Source: Phoronis ovalis
Taxonomy: Eukaryota; Phoronida; Phoronidae
Direction: 5' to 3'
Assembly (NCBI GenBank): GCA_028565635.1
Contig: JAOXYB010026879.1
Location: 1 to 15,644, forward strand
DNA: 15,644 nucleotides
Part shown: positions 8,338 to 15,644 of the stretch, piece by piece
Position numbering within the stretch: the stretch's first letter is position 1
Layout of the letters: the number at the start of each line of letters is the position of its first letter
Program-made: the position numbers and the translations under genes
The notes under the pieces: generated by a model
Told to the model about the DNA's origin: nothing
The model's database searches: none
The model's input: only the letters and a program-made list of their open reading frames with translations

Positions 8338-11300
8338 GTATGTGAAGTAAGATTACTCATTAACACGGTCCTCTTCGTGTAAGAATGTCTCGTGTCTTGA
8401 TTGAATCCCTATAATTTTTTTACTTAGTTTAGATTAATAATAAATATATAAAAGTTTTTAAAATATTCTGGTGGCAAGTCAGTCCATGTTGAATTCCTAA
8501 CTTGTAATTGGACCGAAATTTTTAATTTAGTTAAAAAGAATAAAAAAAGTGCAAATATAATATGACTTATTCAGGAAACCAATCTGTAAAATCTTACATC
8601 AACATGTTAAATCTCTACGATTTGTTTGCACGTGATCAACGTTGACAAGATAGTAGTTAAAAGAGTTTTTCACTTGTCATTGTATTGCATCATTTTTATT
8701 ATCAGTGTGTATAACATTCTACTATCCAATTCAATGTTCCCAACCATGCAATTATCTTCACATGATTGATTTTCATAATTTTTATTCACACAATTATATG
8801 TTTATAAAGTATGTGTTATAACTCAGCTTACTCACAGTCACCTGGCGAACATGTGTCGTTATACTTTTAAATAAATATATATATGATATACTATCCATAC
8901 GGCCTCCTGTGTAATCTGTTATAGATTACAGATTACACAGGAGGCCGCATGGATAGGATATCATAAATCTATTTATTTAAAAATATAACGACACATGCTA
9001 GCCAGATGACCGTGGTCTTACTCAAGTATGAAATGCAATTACATATGCAAATTTGATGTCATATATTTCTTAAAATATTTGTTATTTATATATGTTATTT
9101 ATATATGTTTAATATAAGCCTCAAACAAATTTAGCACAAAAATATGTTTTGAATTGCCACAAATCTAGAAAGTCACAACTCAGTCTCGAAGCAAGGAAAG
9201 GAAGTAGCATCCATGCGAACAAACACAGTTTTTGCCTTGTGCTAACCTGCTGAGATACTGCATTGGGACTGTTGCAGTTGTAAACAGTGTTATGTTACTG
9301 TAAAGTGTAATAAATTTATTTTTCTTTCAGTTGAGGAAGCTTTAGAAACACTTTTCACTCTAGCTGAAGCAACTCTTGGGACCAGCTTAAAGCCTGGAAT
9401 AACCCTGTCGACAATAAGTAAACATCTTACTGAATCGCCACCTCCTGGTATCAAAGCATGTGGCAGCAGTTCTGCAGCAGACTCTAGTAAATCAATATCC
9501 AAACTTGACGATTTCACTCCAACAAGGACATCAGCACATTCTAATAGTGTTTCGGTTGGAAATGTGCCAGAAACATCTGCCAGCTCCATGGAAATGCCTG
9601 GAACACAAAGCTCAGATGATCTTTTTTCTATTACTAGTGTATCTTCTACTTCTTCATGTAAATCAGTAGATTTTCCAGATTTGCTTTCTTCTTCAAGTGC
9701 AGACAGTATTGGCATTGTACCATCTGCAAGATATGGCAGCACTTATCAATTTTTTGAAAATGTGACTACATCTGATGCTGGACAGTATGAAACAGAAGTA
9801 GCAGTGTCAGGAACCTTGTCAAAAACTGGAGAAAAAATTAAAAACACTTCTATACTGCATGGATGTACTCTGGAGGGTCCTAGTAGGACTAAACATGTTT
9901 CATTTCAGGCAACAGAAAATCTGGGCATGAAGTCAAGTGATCTAGAAAATATATTAAAACAAAAATTGGAAATTAATGATCATAACAAAAAATTTACTGA
10001 CCCACCCAAAATTCAGCGGCTAATAAGTGAAACAAAATCAGAGGTTGCTAGTAATGATGTACGTGTAGGCTGTCATCCAAAAGTTGAACGAAACGAAGAC
10101 TGTCCGCAATATCCCAGCTGGAAACCTGTTTTGGATAGTGTAGCACAATACCCACACACCAATGCTTTTGTACCGGAAACGCATGGATATTATATGCCTG
10201 TACCACCACCTCACTACAAATTTTCTTCCAATAACTCGACTACTCCTACAGGAAGGTACTCGGATCCAAGAACATTTCAACATAATGCTGCTTTAGAGAC
10301 AGCAAAATATGTTGAAATCACTCAAGTTAAACCAGTACAAAAGCATGTTAATACCGTACCACATGAGTCTCAGCTAGGTAGACTGAGAGACAGAATTGAA
10401 CTAATCCTTTTTACTGGTCAGAAGGTACTTATTATGTTGAGAGGGTGCCCTGGTAGCGGAAAATCTACTTTAGCCAGGTAGGTGCCAATTCTCAACCGGT
10501 GACCATGTTGATTTTGATAGACTATAAATGTGTAATTCATTTTATTAAAGATTTGACAAAAACTTTAAAAATCCAATTTTGTAAATATTAGAAACACATT
10601 TCATAATCACTGTCATCTGGAAGCCTTTGTCGAACCAACTTCTGTCTACGGTTTCTGTGTCTCCTCTTAGGACAGGCTAGTGCAGGTGGGAAGCCTATTT
10701 TGCTGCAGCCCTAGTTTGCAGAAGAGAATCTCTGAATTGGCTCATATCCTTGTTTTATGAAGCAATTTAACCATGTTAACCTTTAGAAACATTTCTGGTT
10801 TTAAATTTTTTTTTTACATATCTTTTAGACAACTGAAATTTCAAGGGGTGATTTTTTCTACTGATGATTTCTTCATGTTTCGAGACAAGTACATGTTTGA
10901 TTTTAGAAAACTAAATACAGCTCACAATTGGAACCAGAAGAGAGGTAAGCACCTTTATAAAACATGCCACTATCCACTGTATGAATATTTTAACGTTACC
11001 ACAGACATCTGTTTTGTTGAATGACAATTGATGAATCACATTTTCTAATTGATTCTATTTAAAATATTTTATTTAAAATTTAATATTTTGTATGATTCTT
11101 TTAGCAAAGAAAGCATTTGAAGATGGAAAAACGCCAGTGATTATTGATAATACAAATGTACAAGCATGGGAAATGTTGCCTTACGTCACCATGGTGTGTA
11201 TTTTATCATAACTTTACCAGTACAAGGGGACAGCACTCTACAGGGGTTTTAATGAAATTGGGACTCCCATATCAATGTCATGTATTATTTCATTGCGTTG

Positions 11301-12261
11301 CATTTTCATCAAGGAATTTTTATTTAATGTTTTTAAAAATGGACAATTTGGAAATAATATTCGTCATGGCTAGCAGCAAAAATTTGAAAGGAATATTAGA
11401 GTTAAAAAATGCATAAAAGTTTTTACAAGAATAACTTTTTTGCAGCATAAATGTAAGTGTGGCTAACAGTCTAAAGTGTGCTGTTTATTTTGTGCCTCCC
11501 TACAGACTCACCAGTAAACTATTTTGAAGTATGTAGAGTTAGTAATTACGGCTATGATTTAAATGTTAAGTTGATTGGAAATTTCTGTGTGAAGTGACCA
11601 AAATTTATACAAGCGCAAAAGCTAAGATTGCGGGAATAATATCTTTAAAAATAGTGAAGCATTGTCTTTTAAAATGTATTTTTCCATATTTTATCTTTTT
11701 TGACCTTATTCCAGGGTCTTTCGTTTGGATACGAGACTATAATCCTTGAACCAGATACTCCGTGGAAGTTTAAGCTTAATGAATTAACTAAGTAAGCGAA
11801 GCATTTGTATTAAAACCATGAAAATATTTTTTTCCATTCTCTTTTAAAAACTAACATTATATTACTAGCATCTATATGAGAATCCTAGTGAAGTGAGCAA
11901 ACACCTGTGGTATATGCTTAAAAAATTTCTGACAATAAAAATAATGAGTTTTTCCATTTCGATTTGAGTACTGGGCGCTTATTACTATTAAGCTGAGTTT
12001 AAAAATCACATTTAATATTTAGGAATTTTACAAGGAATTGCTTCTTGGAATAAAAATCCTGTTAAATCTCACGGTACGCAATTTTTTACTTTTTCTGTTT
12101 CCATATTTTAGGCGAAATAGTCATGGTGTTCCTCGTGACAAAATTAAAGCGATGTTGGACAGATATGAACATAACTTAACTGTGGAAAAAATAACAGGCA
12201 AAAAAGAACTGGCAAGGAAAGACAAAGTACATGTTTGCAAACCGAAACCTCCAAATGAAAG
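8118..12261 (+). CDS. N4BP2: N4BP2-like protein: CUE domain plus P-loop polynucleotide-kinase-like domain (six exons; 3' end uncertain)
   Basis: Six exons (8118-8337, 9331-10477, 10829-10944, 11105-11193, 11715-11791, 12112-12261) join in frame to 599 residues plus two bases. Like human N4BP2 the protein starts MPR+basic. It has a CUE ubiquitin-binding domain (about 41-90), a long Ser-rich disordered region, a PPHY motif (366-369), Walker A GCPGSGKS (445-452), FSTDD (465-469), IIDNTN and EPDTPWKFK, then [11 protein letters not shown]. Human N4BP2 has 5'-polynucleotide kinase activity and binds NEDD4; relatives Cue2 and NONU-1 cleave mRNA at stalled ribosomes through an Smr domain. No Smr domain is visible here. 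A TAA at 12263-12265 follows directly, so either exon 6 ends at AG|GTAAAA and the gene continues past the window, or the protein ends after about 600 residues. Confidence 0.93.
8827..9024. mobile_element. Foldback / MITE-like element with 8-base flanking duplication (hAT-like)
   Basis: Arms 8833-8918 and 8929-9014 are inverted copies: 77 of 86 positions pair, with no gaps, around a 10-base loop. The innermost 16 bases of each arm (starting GCGGCCTCC or CGGCCTCC and ending TAATCTG) are perfect. CTTACTCA occurs at 8827-8834 and again at 9017-9024, an 8-base direct repeat at the edges as produced by hAT transposases. The ends read CAGTCACCTGGC and, inverted, CGGTCATCTGGC. Caveat: four extra bases separate the right arm end from its duplication. 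There is no coding capacity, so it is a non-autonomous element. Confidence 0.75.
9081..9106. repeat. Two-copy tandem repeat, 13-base unit
   Basis: GTTATTTATATAT occurs twice back to back without mismatch in an AT-rich intron; probably replication slippage. Confidence 0.85.
9331..10477 (+). CDS. N4BP2: N4BP2 exon 2: CUE end, disordered region, PPxY, Walker A
   Basis: Acceptor TTTCTTTCAG|TT, donor CCAG|GTAGGT. Completes Val74 and the third CUE helix ([15 protein letters not shown]; human VENAMDCLLELSAT). Next comes a long Ser/Thr-rich, low-complexity, poorly conserved region, PPPHY at 10203-10217, then [17 protein letters not shown] ending with the Walker A loop. Human N4BP2 carries its P-loop at nearly the same residue number. 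Confidence 0.94.
10478..10828 (+). other. N4BP2 intron 2
   Basis: 351 bases. The middle (about 10615-10750) is markedly less AT-rich than other introns, possibly a repeat fragment; no termini seen. No coding signal. Confidence 0.6.
10829..10944 (+). CDS. N4BP2: N4BP2 exon 3: kinase core
   Basis: Completes Arg456 and covers residues 457-494. [20 protein letters not shown], then HNWNQKR, aligns with GVILSTDDYFYINGQYQFDV and HEWNQNR in human N4BP2. The Asp pair matches the catalytic and metal-binding position of PNK-type kinases. Acceptor TCTTTTAG|A, donor GAG|GTAAGC. Confidence 0.95.
11105..11193 (+). CDS. N4BP2: N4BP2 exon 4: kinase core
   Basis: Completes Ala495, then residues 496-524. [20 protein letters not shown] aligns with [29 protein letters not shown] follows. 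IIDNTN is a signature of this kinase subfamily. Acceptor TTCTTTTAG|CA, donor ATG|GTGTGT. Confidence 0.95.
11194..11714 (+). other. N4BP2 intron 4
   Basis: 521-base AT-rich intron; the open frame through 11144-11416 is exon 4 read in another frame and then intron. Nothing else recognised. Confidence 0.75.
11715..11791 (+). CDS. N4BP2: N4BP2 exon 5: kinase domain
   Basis: Residues 525-549 plus two bases. [20 protein letters not shown] aligns with the KVLFREPDTWWKFK segment of human N4BP2. Acceptor TATTCCAG|GGT, donor AA|GTAAGC. Confidence 0.93.
11792..12111 (+). other. N4BP2 intron 5
   Basis: 320-base AT-rich intron without recognisable content. Confidence 0.75.
12112..12261 (+). CDS. N4BP2: N4BP2 exon 6: kinase domain end
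   Basis: Completes Lys550, then residues 551-599. [20 protein letters not shown] aligns with RNIHGVSKEKITRMLEHYQR, the end of the kinase domain, and a basic tail follows. Right end: AG|GTAAAA is an acceptable donor. If it is not used, AGG TAA adds Arg600 and stops at 12265. Confidence 0.88.
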
Positions 12262-12568
12262 GTAAAACATTGAGGTTCCAATTGAATGTATGTTATACAA
12301 TGTAGCTAATTGTCACACAAAATTAGGTAATGTTCATTTAGAAAACTTACGTACCAACTTAAAAGAAAAGCAAAGCAAAATGTTTTGGGTGGAAATAGTT
12401 GGTAATTTTTCCATAAAAATTACTTTAACGTTTGAGTACTGTTGCTTGTTTTAGCATTTCCACTAAAATTTGACTTGAAACAAAGTATCATTCAAAACAA
12501 TGAGTATTATGATTTTTATTAGATTATAAACACAGAATTATAATCAGTAAACAAGATAATAGTCACAA

Positions 12569-12574
12569 AATAAA
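12569..12574 (+). terminator. Candidate poly(A) signal, plus strand
   Basis: AATAAA 304 bases after the TAA that follows N4BP2 exon 6. It is relevant only if N4BP2 ends there; AT-rich DNA produces this hexamer often. Confidence 0.25.
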
Positions 12575-12737
12575 CCAATACAAATATAATCAATTGAAAT
12601 CTGCAAATTTCCATTATTTTGTACAATGAAATAGAAGGGTCATCCTTTCACTCTATAGGTGATTCTTAGTTACAATTAGTAACAAATTAACAAAGCATCA
12701 CTACTCAAGCATACTATACAATAAGTTCATAACTGTC

Positions 12738-12743
12738 TTTATT
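12738..12743 (-). terminator. Candidate poly(A) signal of the CARD-NHL gene
   Basis: AATAAA on the minus strand, about 110 bases after the stop codon. A second AATAAA is at 12515-12520. Which one is used cannot be told. Confidence 0.4.
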
Positions 12744-12850
12744 AATGTTAGATCATCGCCATACATTCATATGTAGAAATAATATAGAATTGCAACTTAT
12801 GTAGGAATTTTAGTTCTGATTAATATTTATCATTTAATCTGTATCATAGT

Positions 12851-14097
12851 TTATTTATACTGATAGTTCTTAATACAATTGTTCCACATATCTGTTACAA
12901 TGACATGACCATCCCCAGCGACAGCTACACCTTGAGGATGATGCAATTCATCACCTTCACTATCAGTACAGAAAATAAACTCACCCTCATAACTGAATAC
13001 CTGAATGACATTCTTCGTACTGTCAGATACCAGGATGTTGCTGTCCTCATCCACAGCAACACCAGAGGTGTTGAGAAACATCCCTAATTCCTGACCCTCC
13101 CTACCAAAATGATGCTTATAGGTATTATTTTTATTTAGCACCTGGACTCGTCCAGTATCACACACAATAATGTCATCATCTAATCCTGTTGTGATGCTTA
13201 GTGGCCCAAGAAACTCTCCTGGTCCCTGACCCTTTTGCCCTACCCTCTGCCACTGTATGTGTTTACCCTGCCTGCTACCAATGAATATGGCATTCACTAC
13301 CCAATCACTTACAATTATCTGACCTCTACTGTTTACAGTTATACCCCTAGCTTTCTTTATATCAGTATTAACATACTCATACTTCAAATCTCCATGCATG
13401 CTATACACTTGGATGGTGTTGCCCCAGGTATAATTCTTGTCATCAGTATACCCTTTAATACACACAATGTCTTGTTCTTTATGATCTATGGCTATTGCAT
13501 TAATGTAATTTTTCTTATTTTTTTCCATGTTACATAATTTGAAGTGGCTAACATATTTACCTTCTGGGCTGACTTTAACTATACGAAAATTACTACCATC
13601 TGCTACATAGATGTTACCATCCCTATCTATTGCTACATCTTGTGGATTATCAAACTGCCCTGGACATGAACCCCTGCTACCTAACTTCCACACAGGTTTA
13701 TTACTCTCTACAATAAACTCACATTTTCCACCCGTCAATACCGTGTTATCGCTTGTTACTACTCTAGCATGATACAGTCCTCTGTTTGCAGCTTTAAATG
13801 TTGCTTTATAAATATTTCCTCTGATTCTCTTTATAGGAAGATATGTTGGTTTTCCTTGAGGATTAGTTAAGGCAATACTCATGTGTTCTTGAGGGCCTGA
13901 TAAAGTTAACTGTATGACTTCTAACTTGCCTGACATAGGGTGTGGGTTCACAGAGAATATTTCGCCGATAGTCGGTAACTCTTCTTCATGTGTCAGTTGT
14001 TGGACATGTTCATTTATGGTTAATTTGTTCATTGGTAAAGCAGATGCACTATCCTGTTGCAAATTATCGTCGTTTTGTCCTTTTGGTGAATCCCAGT
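12851..14097 (-). CDS. Filamin-like and NHL exon of the CARD-NHL gene
   Basis: 1247 bases without introns, residues 102-516 and TAA at 12851-12853. Acceptor TTCTCTTGCAG|AC. After a polar linker come the Ig-like repeat (FSVNPHPMSGKLEVIQLTL... to GGKCEFIVES) and the propeller. Blade 2, after INAIAIDHKEQD, is degenerate; the other five carry the G-ht-hD--GNI-V-D pattern. One long terminal exon for NHL repeats is common in invertebrate TRIM-NHL families. Confidence 0.92.
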
Positions 14098-15173
14098 CTG
14101 CAAGAGAAATTAAAATCTAAGAACTCCCACTTTTAATGCTATTAACATTGTGTACTGTCATGATGACTTTGTTAGGTATGACTGAAATCAATTTTAGTGT
14201 TTTGTTTCTATATCCAACTGCTATTGATGGTTTGATATTCAGTGTTTCCGAAATTCAACTACATTTTGGTAAGAAGGTTAAAAACTTTCAAAACTTATGT
14301 CAGTGATTGAAATTTAGTAAAAAAATTGAGATTTGATGGACAACATAGCATCCAATTGAGCACTTGATGCATATAAAATATCCTTGCCAAAAATTACATT
14401 TTATTTATTGTTTCGATAATTCGTACGATCCTTTACATTTTGCATCAGAGGAAATCATCAGTTGATTATGCATCTTTTTCTGATGAAACATTCACTTCAA
14501 TCACTGTAAACATATGTTGGTAACATTGTAAGAATATTTATATCTGAATGTTTTCTAGTTACTAAACTATATGCAGAGTCATTCAAATACCTACTTTCAA
14601 AAATATTTTCCAAGTTGATTTTCTTTTATTGTAATTAATACTACAATGTGGGGCTGTCTGGGGGAAATGTAGTTTTTATCTCTGTTGGTGCTGTACACCA
14701 TTACGCAAGGCTTTATTGACACTACATGTGTATATTATATAGTACCTTTCATAATATTGGATGTTTTTTATTATGTCAACCTGTTGTACTTTCTATTTCC
14801 CATTGAAATATTGCAGTTCACTGTTTGTTTTAGGTCATTATCACTGGTACTGTATGTGAGATCTCTTACCTCCAGTTTCTTCATCTGTTATGCCTCCTCT
14901 ATCTGCAGACTCCAGTTTGTCTGCCAGCCAGTCATAATTCTCCTTTAAGGCATTACAGAATTCTTTGAATGCTCTGGGTCGTCTTTTGGGCAACATGTCC
15001 AGCAAGGCTTCAGTCTGCCCACGTGTGGTGGGATTAGGTTTAATAATCTCATCCTTCAGTGTACTGTTTAAAATGTTGCTCTGAATTAAATCATTTATAA
15101 TAACAGACACATGGATGTCATCTACTAAAGCCTTACGATTTTTTTGAAGAATTTCCTTATGCCTGTCCTCCAT
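12851..15173 (-). CDS. CARD - filamin/Ig-like - six NHL repeat protein, 516 residues, two exons
   Basis: Exons 14870-15173 and 12851-14097 join (G|AC = Asp102) into 516 residues. Residues 1-90 form a CARD-like six-helix death fold: an opening RHKEILQKNRKALVDD-type helix, then TRGQTEALLDMLPKRRPRAF and FCNALKE, as in caspase and adaptor CARDs. Residues 150-231 resemble a filamin/Ig repeat as found in TRIM2/3/71. Residues 238-516 contain six NHL-type blades, for example NPQDVAIDRDGNIYVADGSN and HPQGVAVAGDGHVIVTDMWN. There is no RING, B-box or coiled coil, no signal peptide and no membrane segment, so it is probably cytosolic. Start ATG 15171-15173 is in a strong context (A at -3, G at +4) with an in-frame TAG five codons upstream. 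The family looks TRIM-NHL-derived; a scaffold or sensor in immune or death signalling is an inference. Confidence 0.9.
14098..14869 (-). other. Intron of the CARD-NHL gene
   Basis: 772-base AT-rich intron. The plus-strand open frame 14685-14948 is not homologous to anything recognised and overlaps the CARD exon antisense. No RNA gene or repeat recognised. Confidence 0.75.
14870..15173 (-). CDS. CARD exon of the CARD-NHL gene
   Basis: 101 codons plus one base. Nearly the whole exon is the CARD followed by a short acidic linker (ITDEETG). Donor GGAG|GTAAGA. Confining the death fold to one exon ending in phase 1 is typical of exon-shuffled modules. A RAIDD/caspase-2-like CARD is the closest I can recall by eye; DEATH or DED folds are less likely because of the LLDMLPKRRPRAF pattern. 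Confidence 0.88.
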
Positions 15174-15222
15174 CTTGTGTGGCAACTATTTGACCCTTTA
15201 TGGATGGGTCAGGTGTCTGAGT

Positions 15223-15231
15223 CTTTTTATA
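15223..15231 (-). promoter_or_regulatory. TATA box of the CARD-NHL gene
   Basis: CTATAAAAAG on the minus strand (TATAAAAAG occupies 15223-15231), 50 bases before the ATG. A start at about 15195-15200 (CCATCC context) would give a leader of about 25 bases and would make the CARD exon the first exon. No NF-kB-type GGGRNNYYCC site was seen in the upstream 300 bases. Confidence 0.6.
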
Positions 15232-15570
15232 GCTATTCCATCAGTTGATTGACCCAGTGTTGCAGTATAGAACCATTTAATGATAATTCAAGTATAAACA
15301 AACCTGTAGATAAAAATTAACATTATGCATCATATCATCTCAAAAATTCTAAATATTAACACATTTTTAATTTTGAAGATTAGTGATAATTTATGTTCAT
15401 ATGTGCTTGTTTAAATATTAGTGTTAGGGATTAAAACAGCATATCAGACAGGTCTCAGTCTGAATAAAAATAAAATTGGCATATATCTACTCAAACTGTT
15501 GATAAATTATAATGTTTTACCCTTTGAAACTTATAGTTTGTCATATTCAATACTAAAAACAATTTATTAG
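15232..15570. other. AT-rich region upstream of the CARD-NHL gene
   Basis: About 340 bases with no open frame of interest, no repeat and no clear factor-binding motif. Confidence 0.6.
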
Positions 15571-15644
15571 GGTTGCTCCTATAAGGGAGCAAGCCTATTG
15601 GTTTTGTATGATTTCTTTCTTCTTCTTTTTCTTTTTCTTCTTTT
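15571..15644. repeat. Palindrome plus CT-rich tract, possible mobile-element end
   Basis: TTGCTCC at 15573-15579 and GGAGCAA at 15586-15592 form a seven-base stem with a six-base loop. GG at 15571-15572 and CC at 15594-15595 extend it with one bulged base. After 20 further bases a TTC/CTT-rich run starts at about 15612 and reaches the window edge. A defined palindromic head followed by a simple-sequence tail, read on the minus strand as GAA-rich then palindrome, resembles the end of a dispersed repeat; the family is not identified. Confidence 0.45.

Larger units (their letters stand above)
8338..9330 (+). other. N4BP2 intron 1
   Basis: 993-base AT-rich intron, the longest of this gene inside the window. 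It holds the foldback element at 8827-9024 and a two-copy tandem repeat of GTTATTTATATAT at 9081-9106. No coding signal. Confidence 0.85.
12262..12850. other. Region between N4BP2 exon 6 and the CARD-NHL stop: 3' UTRs or intron
   Basis: 589 AT-rich bases without coding signal. Polyadenylation hexamers occur for both directions: AATAAA on the plus strand at 12569-12574; on the minus strand at 12738-12743 and 12515-12520, and one overlapping the stop at 12850-12855. If N4BP2 ends at 12265, the two 3' UTRs converge and may overlap. Confidence 0.5.

Noticed and set aside
8871-8892. TA-rich run as a microsatellite
   Set aside because: It is internal to the left arm of the foldback element and matched in the right arm, so it is part of that element.
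9290-9742. 150-codon minus-strand open frame
   Set aside because: It is the antisense of N4BP2 exon 2, whose sense frame joins the CUE and kinase domains with correct splice phases.
13235-13537. 100-codon plus-strand open frame
   Set aside because: Antisense shadow of the NHL repeat exon; no independent support.
14685-14948. Hydrophobic 87-codon plus-strand open frame
   Set aside because: AT-rich sequence readily encodes Phe/Leu/Ile-rich frames; it overlaps the CARD exon antisense and has no homology.
15174-15185. Four extra residues before the CARD methionine
   Set aside because: The codon at 15183-15185 is TTG and is preceded by TAG; the first in-frame ATG is at 15173.

Overview
The window is nuclear DNA from an animal. 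Genes are split by short AT-rich introns with GT-AG boundaries, and the encoded proteins are metazoan: a PDS5 cohesin regulator, an N4BP2-type CUE/P-loop kinase, and a CARD/NHL-repeat protein. The visibly AT-rich composition, introns of roughly 150-1000 bases, and an invertebrate-style CARD-NHL gene suggest an invertebrate bilaterian, perhaps a lophotrochozoan such as a mollusc. The phylum cannot be fixed from the sequence alone.

Layout. (1) Bases 304-6877, minus strand: the first 14 coding exons of PDS5, 573 residues, joining in frame throughout. The gene runs off the left edge. An in-frame TAA lies four codons before the ATG, and the ATG exon has a splice acceptor ahead of it, so a non-coding first exon lies further upstream (candidate ending at 7617). 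(2) Bases about 7617-8117: a compact divergent promoter with a consensus E2F site, a near-copy of it, and two oppositely oriented CCAAT boxes. (3) Bases 8118-12261, plus strand: six coding exons of an N4BP2 homologue (CUE domain, PPHY motif, P-loop kinase domain). The C-terminal Smr nuclease typical of the family is absent from the window. Either the gene continues beyond the right edge or it ends at a TAA immediately after exon 6. (4) Bases 12851-15173, minus strand: a complete two-exon gene for a 516-residue CARD / filamin-like / six-NHL-repeat protein with its own TATA box. It is tail-to-tail with N4BP2, or nested inside an N4BP2 intron. (5) Bases 15232-15644: mostly featureless AT-rich DNA, ending in a small palindrome and a CT-rich tract.

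Biology. PDS5 and N4BP2 stand head to head, as PDS5A/N4BP2 do on human 4p14 and PDS5B/N4BP2L2 on 13q13 (from memory). This looks like an ancient gene pair sharing one promoter. The E2F site fits the cell-cycle role of PDS5. The CARD-NHL gene is a separate unit that looks like a TRIM-NHL protein whose RING/B-box module has been replaced by a death-fold domain, which suggests innate-immune or cell-death signalling. A foldback element (86-base arms, 8-base flanking duplication) sits in N4BP2 intron 1. No tRNA, rRNA or CRISPR array was recognised.
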